Origin: Bacteroidaceae bacterium
GTDB lineage: Bacteria > Bacteroidota > Bacteroidia > Bacteroidales > Bacteroidaceae
NCBI GenBank assembly: GCA_016292545.1
Contig: JAEDIG010000037.1
Coordinates: 1 to 18,996 of the forward strand
Length of the DNA: 18,996 nucleotides
Direction of reading: 5' to 3'
In this document: positions 1 to 6,961 of the stretch, one piece after another
Layout: the number at the start of each line of letters is the position of its first letter
Position numbering within the stretch: position 1 is the first letter of the stretch
Translations under genes and position numbers: made by a program
The notes under the pieces: model-generated
Told to the model about the DNA's origin: nothing
What the model saw: only the letters and a program-made list of their open reading frames with translations
Databases searched by the model: none

Positions 1-345
1 CAGATATTCCCATGCCATGTCAATGGCACCTTCCTTGAAATAGTCGCCAAGGCTCCAGTTGCCAAGCATCTCGAACATGGTGTGGTGATAGGTGTCGTGT
101 CCTACCTCTTCAAGGTCGTTGTGCTTTCCGCTCACACGCAGGCATTTCTGGGAATCTGCACGTCGGCGGGGTTCCGGGTCACGCAGGCCCAGAATAATGT
201 CCTTCCACTGGTTCATGCCCGCATTGGTGAACATCAATGTGGGGTCGTCCTTGATTACCATCGGTGCCGAAGGCACTATCTGGTGTCCTTTCGACTCGAA
301 GTATTTCTTGAACGAGTCGCGGATTTCATTTGCTGTCATCGTCAT
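1..345 (-). CDS. alaS: Alanine--tRNA ligase, N-terminal part (cut by window edge)
   Basis: This is the first 115 codons of alanyl-tRNA synthetase, the cytoplasmic enzyme that charges tRNA-Ala. The translation contains family-typical segments of the class II catalytic core: IRDSFKKYFESKGH near the start, then LMFTNAGMNQWK, RVSGKHNDLEEVG, YHHTMFEMLGNWSLGDYFK and finally DMAWEYL at the edge. The rest of the gene, including the editing and C-Ala domains, lies left of the window. Two in-frame ATGs are possible, at 345 and 339; the second gives the usual M-T-A-N-E-I-R start, so the true start could be 339. The gene is divergent from a MerR-type regulator and is preceded by a consensus Bacteroidetes promoter at 387-418. 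The identification is secure; only the start is ambiguous. Confidence 0.96.
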   Translation of the reverse strand, partial: MTMTANEIRDSFKKYFESKGHQIVPSAPMVIKDDPTLMFTNAGMNQWKDIILGLRDPEPRRRADSQKCLRVSGKHNDLEEVGHDTYHHTMFEMLGNWSLGDYFKEGAIDMAWEYL

Positions 346-383
346 ATTTTATGATGTTTTTTTCTTTTTCTTTCAGAAAATTG

Positions 384-414
384 TTGCAAAGGTAATTTGT
401 TTTGCGTACTTTTG
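384..414 (+). promoter_or_regulatory. MerR-type gene promoter, Bacteroidetes type
   Basis: On the plus strand TTG (384-386) lies 20 bases before a perfect -7 element, TACTTTTG (407-414). The predicted transcript starts near 421, which rules out the longer reading frame that begins at 402 and supports the ATG at 456. The -33 half of this promoter sits inside the -7 half of the alaS promoter, so the two polymerases should compete. Confidence 0.7.
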
Positions 415-418
415 CAAA
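387..418 (-). promoter_or_regulatory. alaS promoter, Bacteroidetes type
   Basis: Read on the minus strand, TTTG (418-415) is followed after exactly 20 bases by TACCTTTG (394-387). This matches the -33 TTTG and -7 TAnnTTTG elements of the Bacteroidetes housekeeping sigma factor. Transcription would begin near 380, giving a leader of about 35-40 bases before alaS. The element overlaps the opposite promoter of the MerR-type gene. Confidence 0.8.
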
Positions 419-455
419 GAAAAAAGCCACAAAAGACATTTCTAGACGGAAAAAT

Positions 456-800
456 ATGTTGAAAAACCCTCAGACATCATTGAAGCTGTACTACTCCATC
501 AGCGAAGTGGCCGCACAATTCGGTGTGGCGGAGTCATTGCTGCGCTATTGGGAAAAGGAGTTTCCCACCCTCAAGCCCAAGACCACCAACCGCAAGGTGA
601 GGCAATACACGGCCGAGGACATCAAAGAAATCCAGCTCATCTACAATCTGGTGAAGGTTAGGGGCATGAAACTGTCGGCCGCACGCGACACCATCAGCAA
701 AAACCGCCAAGGGGCCACACAGAGTTCAGAACTGATCCAGCGGCTCCAGACAATCCGCCAAGAGCTGCTGGATCTGAAAAAAGAGCTGGACGACCTCTAG
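456..800 (+). CDS. MerR-family transcriptional regulator (small, 114 aa)
   Basis: This is a DNA-binding regulator with an N-terminal winged helix-turn-helix of the MerR type, residues about 12-80. It carries the signature LYYSISEVAAQFGVAESLLRYW, with the second wing at TTNRKVRQYTAEDI. Residues about 92-113 form a heptad-rich helix (LIQRLQTIRQELLDLKKEL) that probably mediates dimerisation. There is no C-terminal effector domain and no cysteine cluster, so no ligand can be proposed. The frame is open further upstream to an ATG at 402, but that codon precedes the predicted transcription start, so the ATG at 456 is preferred; the sequence MLKNPQTSLKLYYSI also fits this start. The gene ends 10 bases from the convergent isomerase gene, near a T7 run at 817-823. 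In related genomes, as I recall, this type of regulator is often next to alaS. Its target is unknown. Confidence 0.88.
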   Translation: MLKNPQTSLKLYYSISEVAAQFGVAESLLRYWEKEFPTLKPKTTNRKVRQYTAEDIKEIQLIYNLVKVRGMKLSAARDTISKNRQGATQSSELIQRLQTIRQELLDLKKELDDL

Positions 801-810
801 GGTGTCCCAA

Positions 811-1719
811 CTATCGTTTTTTTAAGCGCGGAGAGCCTGCCTTTTCCTTGACCAGTTGCTTGAAATAGGAAATGCATTCCGCTATGTCGGGCACCGAGTT
901 ATCCCAGTTGGTTTCATATTCAATGGCAAAATAGCCTTTGAAGCCTTGGGCGGAAAGTTCATCGAGCATGGCAGGCATCTGGAGCATGCCACGCCCCCAT
1001 ATCACATCCTCCTGCCATTCCTTTCCTTCCCGCGGTGTCTCGATGTCCTTGAAATGGAGCGACACCACACGTCCCTTCAGCTGGCGCAGGCACTGCAGAT
1101 GGTCGAGCCCCTCGCGCCGCCAATGCCCTACATCGCAACAGGCCCCTACCATCTGGCTCCGCTCCGAAATGGCATCGAGCAGCAACTGCGGCTTCCAGTA
1201 GTCGGAGGGACGGGGATGATTGTGCACGGCCACCTTCACCTTATAATGTTCGGCCAGCCTCTCCACTTCGTCCCACATTGTCAAAGGCGGTTCACAGGTC
1301 ACATATTCCATCTTCATGTCGTGGGCAAAGCGGAACAGCTGCTCCCAGTCCTCCCTGTTGTCGCTCACAAACACGCCCGTGCCCACAATCCTGATGCCTT
1401 TGGAGGCTGCCAGGCTGCGGACAGCACGCTGCGTGGAGGCGTCCATGCCGGGGCCGAACACCTGGTCGCCCCATTCTCCACCCAGCCTGTGACCGGGATA
1501 CACCTCGATGTACCGCACACCCAGCTGCGCCACCTTGTCGAGCGTCTCCACCAGCGTGAATTTGTGGAACGTATACGACTGTACGGCCAGTTTCCATCCC
1601 TTGTGGCCTCCTCTGGCATATAGGCCCGCACTGCCTGTGCACAGCATCAGCAGGCTCAGCAGCAGGCAGGCCATCAGTTTCTTCACTGTTCCCGAAGGAA
1701 AAATCATTGTTGCATTCAT
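811..1719 (-). CDS. Exported sugar isomerase/epimerase-like TIM-barrel protein
   Basis: This 302-residue protein belongs to the xylose-isomerase-like / AP-endonuclease-2 TIM-barrel superfamily, whose members isomerise or epimerise sugars with a divalent metal. Residues about 12-36 are a signal peptide (KK followed by a Leu-rich core, then a small-residue region around GSAGLYA). The barrel begins at KLAVQSYTFHKF (44-54). Likely metal and catalytic residues are Glu143 (CEPP), His166/His168 (VHNHP), Asp196 and His199 (CDVGHW), His222 (LHFKD) and Glu267 (IEYE). The ATG at 1719 is chosen because an upstream one at 1770 overlaps the previous gene and lengthens the pre-signal region; the ATG at 1707 is also possible. 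The gene lies 22 bases downstream of the Gfo/Idh gene and is probably co-transcribed with it. The substrate is unknown. A signal peptide means it acts outside the cytoplasm, which argues against a phosphorylated substrate. Confidence 0.87.
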   Translation of the reverse strand: MNATMIFPSGTVKKLMACLLLSLLMLCTGSAGLYARGGHKGWKLAVQSYTFHKFTLVETLDKVAQLGVRYIEVYPGHRLGGEWGDQVFGPGMDASTQRAVRSLAASKGIRIVGTGVFVSDNREDWEQLFRFAHDMKMEYVTCEPPLTMWDEVERLAEHYKVKVAVHNHPRPSDYWKPQLLLDAISERSQMVGACCDVGHWRREGLDHLQCLRQLKGRVVSLHFKDIETPREGKEWQEDVIWGRGMLQMPAMLDELSAQGFKGYFAIEYETNWDNSVPDIAECISYFKQLVKEKAGSPRLKKR

Positions 1720-1741
1720 ATCGGTATTCTTGATGCTGGTT

Positions 1742-3253
1742 CTACGGCATTTCGGGCAGAGAGAAGCCATTGTGATAGGTATGCCTTATCCATTCCTGGG
1801 CCGCCTCCAAGGCATTGAATTCTCCAAACCTGCGGTCGAAACGCGGGTCCCCGTCAATCACCCTGAACTCGTCGTGGTTCACAATCTTCATCTTGTCGGA
1901 AGCCGATACATTGGTGAAACGCATGGCCTCGCCATCCCACTTCAGCTCACGATGGAGCCCATACAAGCCAGCCATGCGCACGGCTATCACGCCCAGGTCC
2001 ACCATCTCCGTGAAGGGTCCCGAAAAGCCGAAGTGCGACGAGGACTGCACACGGCTGTCGGCCGGTTCCTTGCAGGCGCGTATCCAGTCCTGCTCATGTG
2101 CGTTCGTGTCCCATATATTGCCGTTGCCACCCTTGACACGCGGCAGTACGGGGTCGGGCTGTTTCCAGTCCTTCATGCGGTCGAGCGGGAGCAGGGTGGG
2201 GTTCATGCCATAGCATCCCGTCATAATCTTTCCCTTGGTGCCGATGAAGATGAGGCCGCCGTTTTCGTCGCCCATCATCTCCCCGTCCTTCAGTTCGGCC
2301 GGCCGGGGCGGCATCAGACCGCCGTCATACCACACCACCTTCAGCTCGGGCATCTTCACCTTCCCCTTCTTCGGGCGTGGGGGGAACATGTAGGTGATAA
2401 TCTCGGCATGTGGAGGCGAATAGAGGTTGCTCAGTGTGGAGCTGGCTATCACACTGGTGGGATACTTGATGCCCAGCGCCCAGCACACAGGATCCATGAT
2501 ATGGCATGCCATGTCACCCATGGCTCCCGTTCCGAAGTCATACCATCCGCGCCAGTTCCATGGCGTATAGGAAGGATGGTAGGGCCTCATCTCGGCCGGG
2601 CCGATAAAGAGGTTCCAGTCGAGGGTGTCGGGGCATGGAGGCGTGGCGGTGGGTTTCATCAGCCCTTGCGGCCAGATGGGCCGGTCGGTCCAGGCATGCA
2701 CCTCGGTGACCTCGCCAATCGTTCCCGCCCATATCCATTCCGCCACCTGGCGGCACCAGTCGAACGAGTTGCCCTGGTTGCCCATCTGTGTGGCCACCTT
2801 GTACTTCCCGGCCAGGCGTGTGAGCAGACGCGACTCGTAGATGGAGTGTGTCAACGGTTTCTGCACATACACGTGTTTGCCCAGTGTCATGGCATGGGCA
2901 GCCACCACGGCATGGGAATGGTCGGGCGTGGCCACCAGCACGGCATCAATGCTGTCCTTCATTTCGTCGAGCATCACCCGCCAGTCCTTGAATACCTTGG
3001 CCTTGGGGTAGTCGGCAAATGTCTTTGCCGCATAGTGCCAGTCCACATCACACAGGGCCACGATATTCTCGGTGCTCATGTTCCTGAGGTTGCGGCGTCC
3101 CATTCCGCCTACACCCACACCGGCAATGTTCAAGCGGTCGCTGGGTGCCACATGGCCAAACCTCTTTCCCAACACTGTATTGGGCACCACCATAAAGGCA
3201 GCAGCTCCCACACCACTATACTTGATAAAGTCTCTTCGTGTCATCTTCTCCAT
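1742..3253 (-). CDS. Tat-exported Gfo/Idh/MocA-family oxidoreductase
   Basis: This 503-residue NAD(P)-dependent sugar oxidoreductase has a twin-arginine signal at its start (T-R-R-D-F-I-K, residues 5-11, then a short hydrophobic stretch), so it should be exported folded, with its cofactor bound. A Rossmann fold follows at residues 42-57 (LNIAGVGVGGMGRRNL) and the ATPDHSH strand at about 108-114. The family EKP signature reads QKP at 131-133, keeping the catalytic Lys. The C-terminal dehydrogenase domain contains the GAMGDMACHIMD segment with the probable catalytic His251. The start at 3253 places the RR motif correctly; the frame is open upstream to 3412 but that part looks non-coding. It is the first gene of a two-gene unit with the isomerase-like gene, separated by 22 bases. 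Sequence alone does not show whether it oxidises a sugar at C3 or elsewhere, or acts as a GH109-like hydrolase. Confidence 0.93.
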   Translation of the reverse strand: MEKMTRRDFIKYSGVGAAAFMVVPNTVLGKRFGHVAPSDRLNIAGVGVGGMGRRNLRNMSTENIVALCDVDWHYAAKTFADYPKAKVFKDWRVMLDEMKDSIDAVLVATPDHSHAVVAAHAMTLGKHVYVQKPLTHSIYESRLLTRLAGKYKVATQMGNQGNSFDWCRQVAEWIWAGTIGEVTEVHAWTDRPIWPQGLMKPTATPPCPDTLDWNLFIGPAEMRPYHPSYTPWNWRGWYDFGTGAMGDMACHIMDPVCWALGIKYPTSVIASSTLSNLYSPPHAEIITYMFPPRPKKGKVKMPELKVVWYDGGLMPPRPAELKDGEMMGDENGGLIFIGTKGKIMTGCYGMNPTLLPLDRMKDWKQPDPVLPRVKGGNGNIWDTNAHEQDWIRACKEPADSRVQSSSHFGFSGPFTEMVDLGVIAVRMAGLYGLHRELKWDGEAMRFTNVSASDKMKIVNHDEFRVIDGDPRFDRRFGEFNALEAAQEWIRHTYHNGFSLPEMP

Positions 3254-3283
3254 GATTTCATGTTTTTTTGGTTTATCCGCCTG

Positions 3284-3291
3284 CAAATTTA
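3284..3291 (-). promoter_or_regulatory. Candidate -7 element for the Gfo/Idh gene (proximal)
   Basis: The minus strand reads TAAATTTG here, a match to TAnnTTTG, which would start transcription near 3277 and leave a leader of about 25 bases. No TTTG is found at the expected -33 distance, so this is a half-match in AT-rich DNA. Confidence 0.4.
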
Positions 3292-3409
3292 CAACAAAAA
3301 ATCGAGAATGAGGGGCAGAATGATGAAAAATCTGTTTCATGCGTTGTGTTTTATGACTAATTACCTTTACACCTTTTGTCCAATGTTGTTGATGACCTGG
3401 ATTCGGGTG

Positions 3410-3417
3410 CAAAGGTA
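3410..3417 (-). promoter_or_regulatory. Candidate -7 element for the Gfo/Idh gene (distal)
   Basis: The minus strand reads TACCTTTG, identical to the alaS -7 element, and would start a transcript near 3403 with a leader of about 150 bases. No good -33 TTTG is visible. It lies between the palindromic repeat array and the gene, so a regulator bound to the array could act on it. Confidence 0.45.
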
Positions 3418-3443
3418 CTGAGTTCCATCAACGCGGTTCATCC

Positions 3444-3577
3444 CCATGATAAGGTATATTGATACCATGATTGTGGTATGGCCGGCGCAGGAGAAAAAAA
3501 AGTTCGCCCGCTGCCAGGAATGGCAAACCATGGCAGGCAAGCTACCATGGAACACCAAGCCTGCAGGCTCCATGGCA
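3444..3577. repeat. Cluster of short CCATG-containing repeats and palindromes
   Basis: Within this non-coding stretch CCATGAT occurs twice 21 bases apart (3444-3450, 3465-3471). GGTAT/ATACC/GGTAT arms lie at 3453-3479. The palindrome CCATGG occurs three times (3528, 3545, 3570), twice as CCATGGCA, and CTGCCA/TGGCAG arms face each other at 3511-3536. A perfect 12-base palindrome, AGCCTGCAGGCT, lies at 3558-3569. I see no convincing reading frame here. The arrangement suggests protein-binding sites or structured RNA, but no known family is recognised. Confidence 0.45.
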
Positions 3578-3602
3578 ATATCCACTGAATCCCCTTTACA
3601 GA

Positions 3603-3664
3603 AAGATTAATAACCTTATCGCCATAAGATTAATAACCTTAATGCCGAAAGATTAATAACCTTA
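3603..3664. repeat. Three 23-bp-spaced copies of a near-palindromic 16-mer
   Basis: The 16-base core AAGATTAATAACCTTA occurs identically at 3603-3618, 3626-3641 and 3649-3664, with different 7-base spacers (TCGCCAT, ATGCCGA and a third beginning TCGGCCA). The first 15 bases pair with their own reverse complement at 12 positions, so each unit is a near-palindrome. The array starts about 350 bases upstream of the Gfo/Idh start and ends about 100 bases past the trkH stop. It could be a set of operator sites or an intergenic repeat family; three copies and 7-base variable spacers rule out a CRISPR array. Confidence 0.75.
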
Positions 3665-3717
3665 TCGGCCACAAAGCAGTATTGCTCCTGCAATGGAGTC
3701 TCATTCCTGCGGCGCAG

Positions 3718-3739
3718 CAACTGCTTGGCAACTGCTTGG
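3718..3739. repeat. Perfect 11-bp tandem duplication
   Basis: CAACTGCTTGG is present twice head to tail (3718-3728 and 3729-3739), in the 3' untranslated region of trkH, 22 bases past its stop. It looks like a recent slippage duplication. No coding or regulatory role is evident. Confidence 0.6.
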
Positions 3740-3761
3740 CCGGCATTCACATTAAATGCAG

Positions 3762-5237
3762 CTACTTCCTCTCCTTCCAGAACCTGGGCATGAACAGGAA
3801 CAGGACCGTGAAGAATTCCAGGCGGCCTATCAGCATGTAGAAGCTCAGCAGCCATTTGCTGGCGGCGGGCAGATGGGAGAAATTGGACGAAGGGCCTGTG
3901 GTGCCCGTGCCAGGACCGATGTTGCTGAGCATGCTTATGCAGCTGCCAAGCCCCGTGTCCACATCACACCCCATGAAGGAGAGCAGCATGGTGCCCACAG
4001 CCACCAGCACCACAAAGAGCACCACATAGGCCAGTGCCCTGCGCACATGGTTCGGGGGCACAATCTGGCCCGATATGCGTATGCCCAATACAGCCTTCGG
4101 ATGGAGCTGCATCACAAACTCGCCGATGATGCTCTTGGCACAAATGAGGATGCGGAGCACCTTTATGCCACCGCCCGTGCTTCCCGCACATGCGCCGATG
4201 GCCATCAGTAGAAGCGTGGGCATCCAATACATGGGACCCCATGCCACAAAATCGAACTTGCTTGCGGCAAAACCGGAGCTGGATACGATGGTGGACACAT
4301 GGAAAAGGGCCGAGCGGAAGATCTCCTCCACGCCCTGGGGCAGGCTTCCGCCTGCACCGGGATGAACCGGAGCCAGCCAGAACATCAGCACAAATGCCGC
4401 CACCGCACCTGCCACTATGCCGAAGAAGGCGCGCATCTCTTCATTGGTGAACAGCACCTTGGGCCTGCGGATGGTGAAATAGTAATAGAGCGAGAAGTTG
4501 ACGCTGGAGATAAGCATGAAGATGGAGCACACATATTCCACATATGGCGAACTGAAATAGGCGATGCTGGCCGAATGGGTGCCGAAGCCGCCGGTAGACA
4601 AGGTGCTGAGCGCATGGCACACAGCATCATAGAGCGACATGGGGCCCGCCCAATAGCACAGCATGCAGGCCACGCTCAGGATGAAGTAGATGGTGAGGAT
4701 GCGCCGGGCCGTGGCCCCAATCTTGGGCCGGAGCTTGTCCAGTTCCAGACCTGTCACCTCGGCCGAATAGATGTTGCTGTTCTTCATTTCATACACAGGA
4801 ATCAGGGCAAAGGAGAAGACCACGATTCCCAGACCGCCCACCCACTGGGTGAGGCAACGCCAGAAGCGCAGGCCGTGGGTGAGTGCGTCGATGTCGTTCA
4901 CCACTGTGGCACCTGTGGTAGTGAACCCGCTTATGGTCTCGAAGAAGGCATCAGTGACGCTCATGCCTGCATGGAGGATGAACGGAACCATGCCCACCAG
5001 CGAGAAGATGACCCAGGCCAGCGACACAATCAGAAAACTGTCGGCACGCCCCAGGTGGCCGCCTGCGGCTCTCTTCCTGCCTGCCATCTTCAATGCGGAG
5101 CCCAGGCCGAATGCCAGGGCGGCACTTGCCAGGAAACCGGTCCAATCTTCTTCCCCATAATAAAGCGTCACCACCCATGTGAGCAGCAGGAAGAATCCTT
5201 CCATGATGAGCAGGAGCCCGAATATGTTCTTCTTCAC
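3762..5237 (-). CDS. trkH: Trk-type potassium uptake membrane protein TrkH
   Basis: This 491-residue inner-membrane K+ channel/transporter subunit has the four P-loop repeats of the TrkH/KtrB superfamily. The filter segments are visible at GFTTTGAT (about 104-111), STGGFGTHS (214-222), SSSGFAAS (319-326) and SNIGPGTGTTGPSSNF (438-453). Each has its filter glycine, and they are separated by paired hydrophobic helices. The GACAGSTGGGIKVLR loop (348-362) is also typical. Translation starts at GTG (5237-5235), not ATG, and overlaps the nadB stop as GTGA, so translation is probably coupled to nadB. TrkH normally works with the cytoplasmic NAD(H)/ATP-binding ring protein TrkA, which is not encoded in this window. 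The family assignment is firm; ion preference (K+ versus Na+ coupling) is inferred from homology. Confidence 0.95.
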   Translation of the reverse strand: MKKNIFGLLLIMEGFFLLLTWVVTLYYGEEDWTGFLASAALAFGLGSALKMAGRKRAAGGHLGRADSFLIVSLAWVIFSLVGMVPFILHAGMSVTDAFFETISGFTTTGATVVNDIDALTHGLRFWRCLTQWVGGLGIVVFSFALIPVYEMKNSNIYSAEVTGLELDKLRPKIGATARRILTIYFILSVACMLCYWAGPMSLYDAVCHALSTLSTGGFGTHSASIAYFSSPYVEYVCSIFMLISSVNFSLYYYFTIRRPKVLFTNEEMRAFFGIVAGAVAAFVLMFWLAPVHPGAGGSLPQGVEEIFRSALFHVSTIVSSSGFAASKFDFVAWGPMYWMPTLLLMAIGACAGSTGGGIKVLRILICAKSIIGEFVMQLHPKAVLGIRISGQIVPPNHVRRALAYVVLFVVLVAVGTMLLSFMGCDVDTGLGSCISMLSNIGPGTGTTGPSSNFSHLPAASKWLLSFYMLIGRLEFFTVLFLFMPRFWKERK

Positions 5238-6832
5238 TTTTCGGGAACGGGCTGCAAGGCATGCCAGGGATAGTCCACCGTATAGTGGAGGCCGCGGCTT
5301 TCCTTGCGTTCAATGGCTTGACGGGTGATGAGATAAGCCACGTTAATCATGTTGCGGAGTTCACAGATGTCGCGCGTGGGCTTGACGCGCTTGAACAGGT
5401 GTTCCGTCTCCTCATAGAGCAGGTCCAGGCGTTCCCATGCACGGTGGAGGCGAAGGTCGCTGCGCACAATGCCCACATAGGTAGACATAATCTGGTTCAC
5501 CTCCTTCACGTCCTGTGCAATGAGCACCTTTTCCTCGTTGCTCATTGTGCCCTCGTCGTCCCACTCGGGCACCCGCTCGTTGAACGTGTATTCATCGATA
5601 TGCTCGATGCTGTGGGCGGCCGCCTTGTCGGCATACACCACAGCCTCGATGAGCGAATTGCTGGCCAGACGGTTGCCGCCATGCAGGCCCGTGCATGAAC
5701 ACTCGCCCACGGCATAGAGCCTGCGGATGCTGCTTTCGGCATCCAGATTCACCTGGATGCCACCACACATGTAGTGGGCGCTGGGAGCCACGGGGATATA
5801 CTGCTTGGTGATGTCGATGCCGATGCTCATGCACTTGGCATAGATATTGGGGAAATGGCGCTTGGTTTCCTCGGCATCCTTGTGTGTGACATCCAGGCAC
5901 ACATGGTCCAGGCCATGAATCTTCATTTCGTGGTCAATGGCACGGGCCACGATGTCGCGTGGGGCCAGCGACAGCCGCTTGTCGTATTTCTGCATGAACT
6001 CCTCGCCGTTGGGCAGGCGGAGTATGCCACCGTAGCCGCGCATGGCTTCGGTGATGAGATAGGCAGGATGCGACTCCTGAGGATTGTAGAGCACCGTGGG
6101 ATGGAACTGCACAAACTCCATGTCCTTCACCTTTCCCTTGGCACGATAGACCATGGCGATGCCGTCGCCCGTGGCGATGTTGGGATTCGAGGTGGTGGCA
6201 TATACGGCTCCCGTGCCGCCTGTGGCCATGAGTGTGACACGGCTCAGATAGGTGTCCACCTTGCCCGTTTCGGGATTGAGGATGTATGCACCGTAGCATT
6301 CGATGTCGGGCGTGCGGCGGGTCACCCTTATGCCCAGATGGTGCTGGGTGATAATCTCCACGGCGAAATGGTTTTCCAGCACTTCGATATTGGGATTGCG
6401 GCGCACAGCCTCCATCAGGCCGCGCTGGATTTCTGCGCCCGTGTCATCGGCATGATGCAGGATGCGGAACTCGCAGTGTCCGCCCTCCCTGTGCAGGTCG
6501 AACGCTCCGTCGGCCTTCTTGTCGAAGTTCACGCCCCACGCCACCAGGTCGCGTATGCCTGCAGGACCGTTCTTCACCACCTGCTCCACCGCATCGGGGT
6601 CGCTGATGTAGTCGCCTGCGATCATCGTGTCCTGGATGTGCTTGTCGAAATTGTCCACCAGCAGGTTGGTCACCGAGGCTATGCCGCCCTGTGCCTTGGC
6701 CGTGTTTGCCTCCTCCATTGTGGTCTTGCAAACGATGGCCACCTTGCCCTTGCCGGAATTGGCCACCTTGAGTGCATAACTCATGCCGGCCACACCGCTT
6801 CCAATTATCAAAAAATCGAATTTACGTATCAT
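5234..6832 (-). CDS. nadB: L-aspartate oxidase (NAD biosynthesis)
   Basis: This 532-residue flavoenzyme oxidises L-aspartate to iminoaspartate, the first step of de novo NAD synthesis; under anaerobic conditions fumarate can be the electron acceptor. The FAD-binding fold opens with FLIIGSGVAGMSYAL (7-21). The AQGGIA segment (48-52) and the HREGGHCEFRILHHADDTG region (114-132) follow, then the catalytic-domain DIVARAID, the HYMCGGIQV segment and the C-terminal FAD contact GLHGGNRLASNSL. These features separate it poorly from fumarate reductase in general, but the length and HREGGH region fit NadB. The ATG at 6832 is chosen because the dinucleotide-binding strand follows within six residues; an in-frame extension to 6937 crosses the promoter. 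It is the first gene of a nadB-trkH pair and divergent from the carboxypeptidase gene. nadA and nadC are not in the window. Confidence 0.94.
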   Translation of the reverse strand: MIRKFDFLIIGSGVAGMSYALKVANSGKGKVAIVCKTTMEEANTAKAQGGIASVTNLLVDNFDKHIQDTMIAGDYISDPDAVEQVVKNGPAGIRDLVAWGVNFDKKADGAFDLHREGGHCEFRILHHADDTGAEIQRGLMEAVRRNPNIEVLENHFAVEIITQHHLGIRVTRRTPDIECYGAYILNPETGKVDTYLSRVTLMATGGTGAVYATTSNPNIATGDGIAMVYRAKGKVKDMEFVQFHPTVLYNPQESHPAYLITEAMRGYGGILRLPNGEEFMQKYDKRLSLAPRDIVARAIDHEMKIHGLDHVCLDVTHKDAEETKRHFPNIYAKCMSIGIDITKQYIPVAPSAHYMCGGIQVNLDAESSIRRLYAVGECSCTGLHGGNRLASNSLIEAVVYADKAAAHSIEHIDEYTFNERVPEWDDEGTMSNEEKVLIAQDVKEVNQIMSTYVGIVRSDLRLHRAWERLDLLYEETEHLFKRVKPTRDICELRNMINVAYLITRQAIERKESRGLHYTVDYPWHALQPVPEK

Positions 6833-6862
6833 AGCAATGTGTGCTTTTTTGTTATTTTGGGG

Positions 6863-6870
6863 CAAATGTA
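6863..6870 (-). promoter_or_regulatory. Candidate nadB -7 promoter element
   Basis: The minus strand reads TACATTTG, a match to TAnnTTTG, placing the transcript start near 6856 and leaving a short leader of about 24 bases. The -33 TTTG is not recognisable. With such a short leader there is no room for a riboswitch. Confidence 0.5.
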
Positions 6871-6925
6871 CGGAAAAAGTTGATTCGTTGTATGCCTTCC
6901 TTGTATTATTGTGGTTTTTTTTGTA

Positions 6926-6933
6926 TAACTTTG
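6926..6933 (+). promoter_or_regulatory. Candidate promoter of the carboxypeptidase operon
   Basis: TAACTTTG matches the -7 consensus; a TTG at 6901-6903 lies 22 bases upstream, slightly further than ideal. Transcription would begin near 6940, about 20 bases before the ATG. No comparable element was found before the three following plus-strand genes, so this probably serves the whole run to 13253. Confidence 0.5.
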
Positions 6934-6961
6934 CCACGAATAATCAAAAAAACGAACAATA

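Noticed and set aside
402..455. N-terminal extension of the MerR-type regulator to the ATG at 402
   Set aside because: The -7 promoter element (407-414) lies inside this extension, and the Lys/Arg-rich residues added do not fit the family's usual start.
1508..3421. Long plus-strand open frame (637 codons) opposite the oxidoreductase and isomerase genes
   Set aside because: It covers two well-supported minus-strand genes in antisense; its translation is rich in His, Pro and Arg with no recognisable domain, as expected from GC-rich third positions on the other strand.
3603..3664. Possible CRISPR array
   Set aside because: Spacers are only 7 bases, cores are 16 bases, there are only three copies and no cas genes.
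4299..5273. Plus-strand open frame opposite trkH
   Set aside because: The minus strand encodes four intact TrkH filter motifs; the plus-strand product is His/Glu-rich with no hydrophobic or domain structure.
6833..6961. Possible NAD-related riboswitch or NrtR/NiaR-type site before nadB
   Set aside because: The predicted nadB leader is only about 24 bases, and I could not see a convincing palindrome or known aptamer in the gap.
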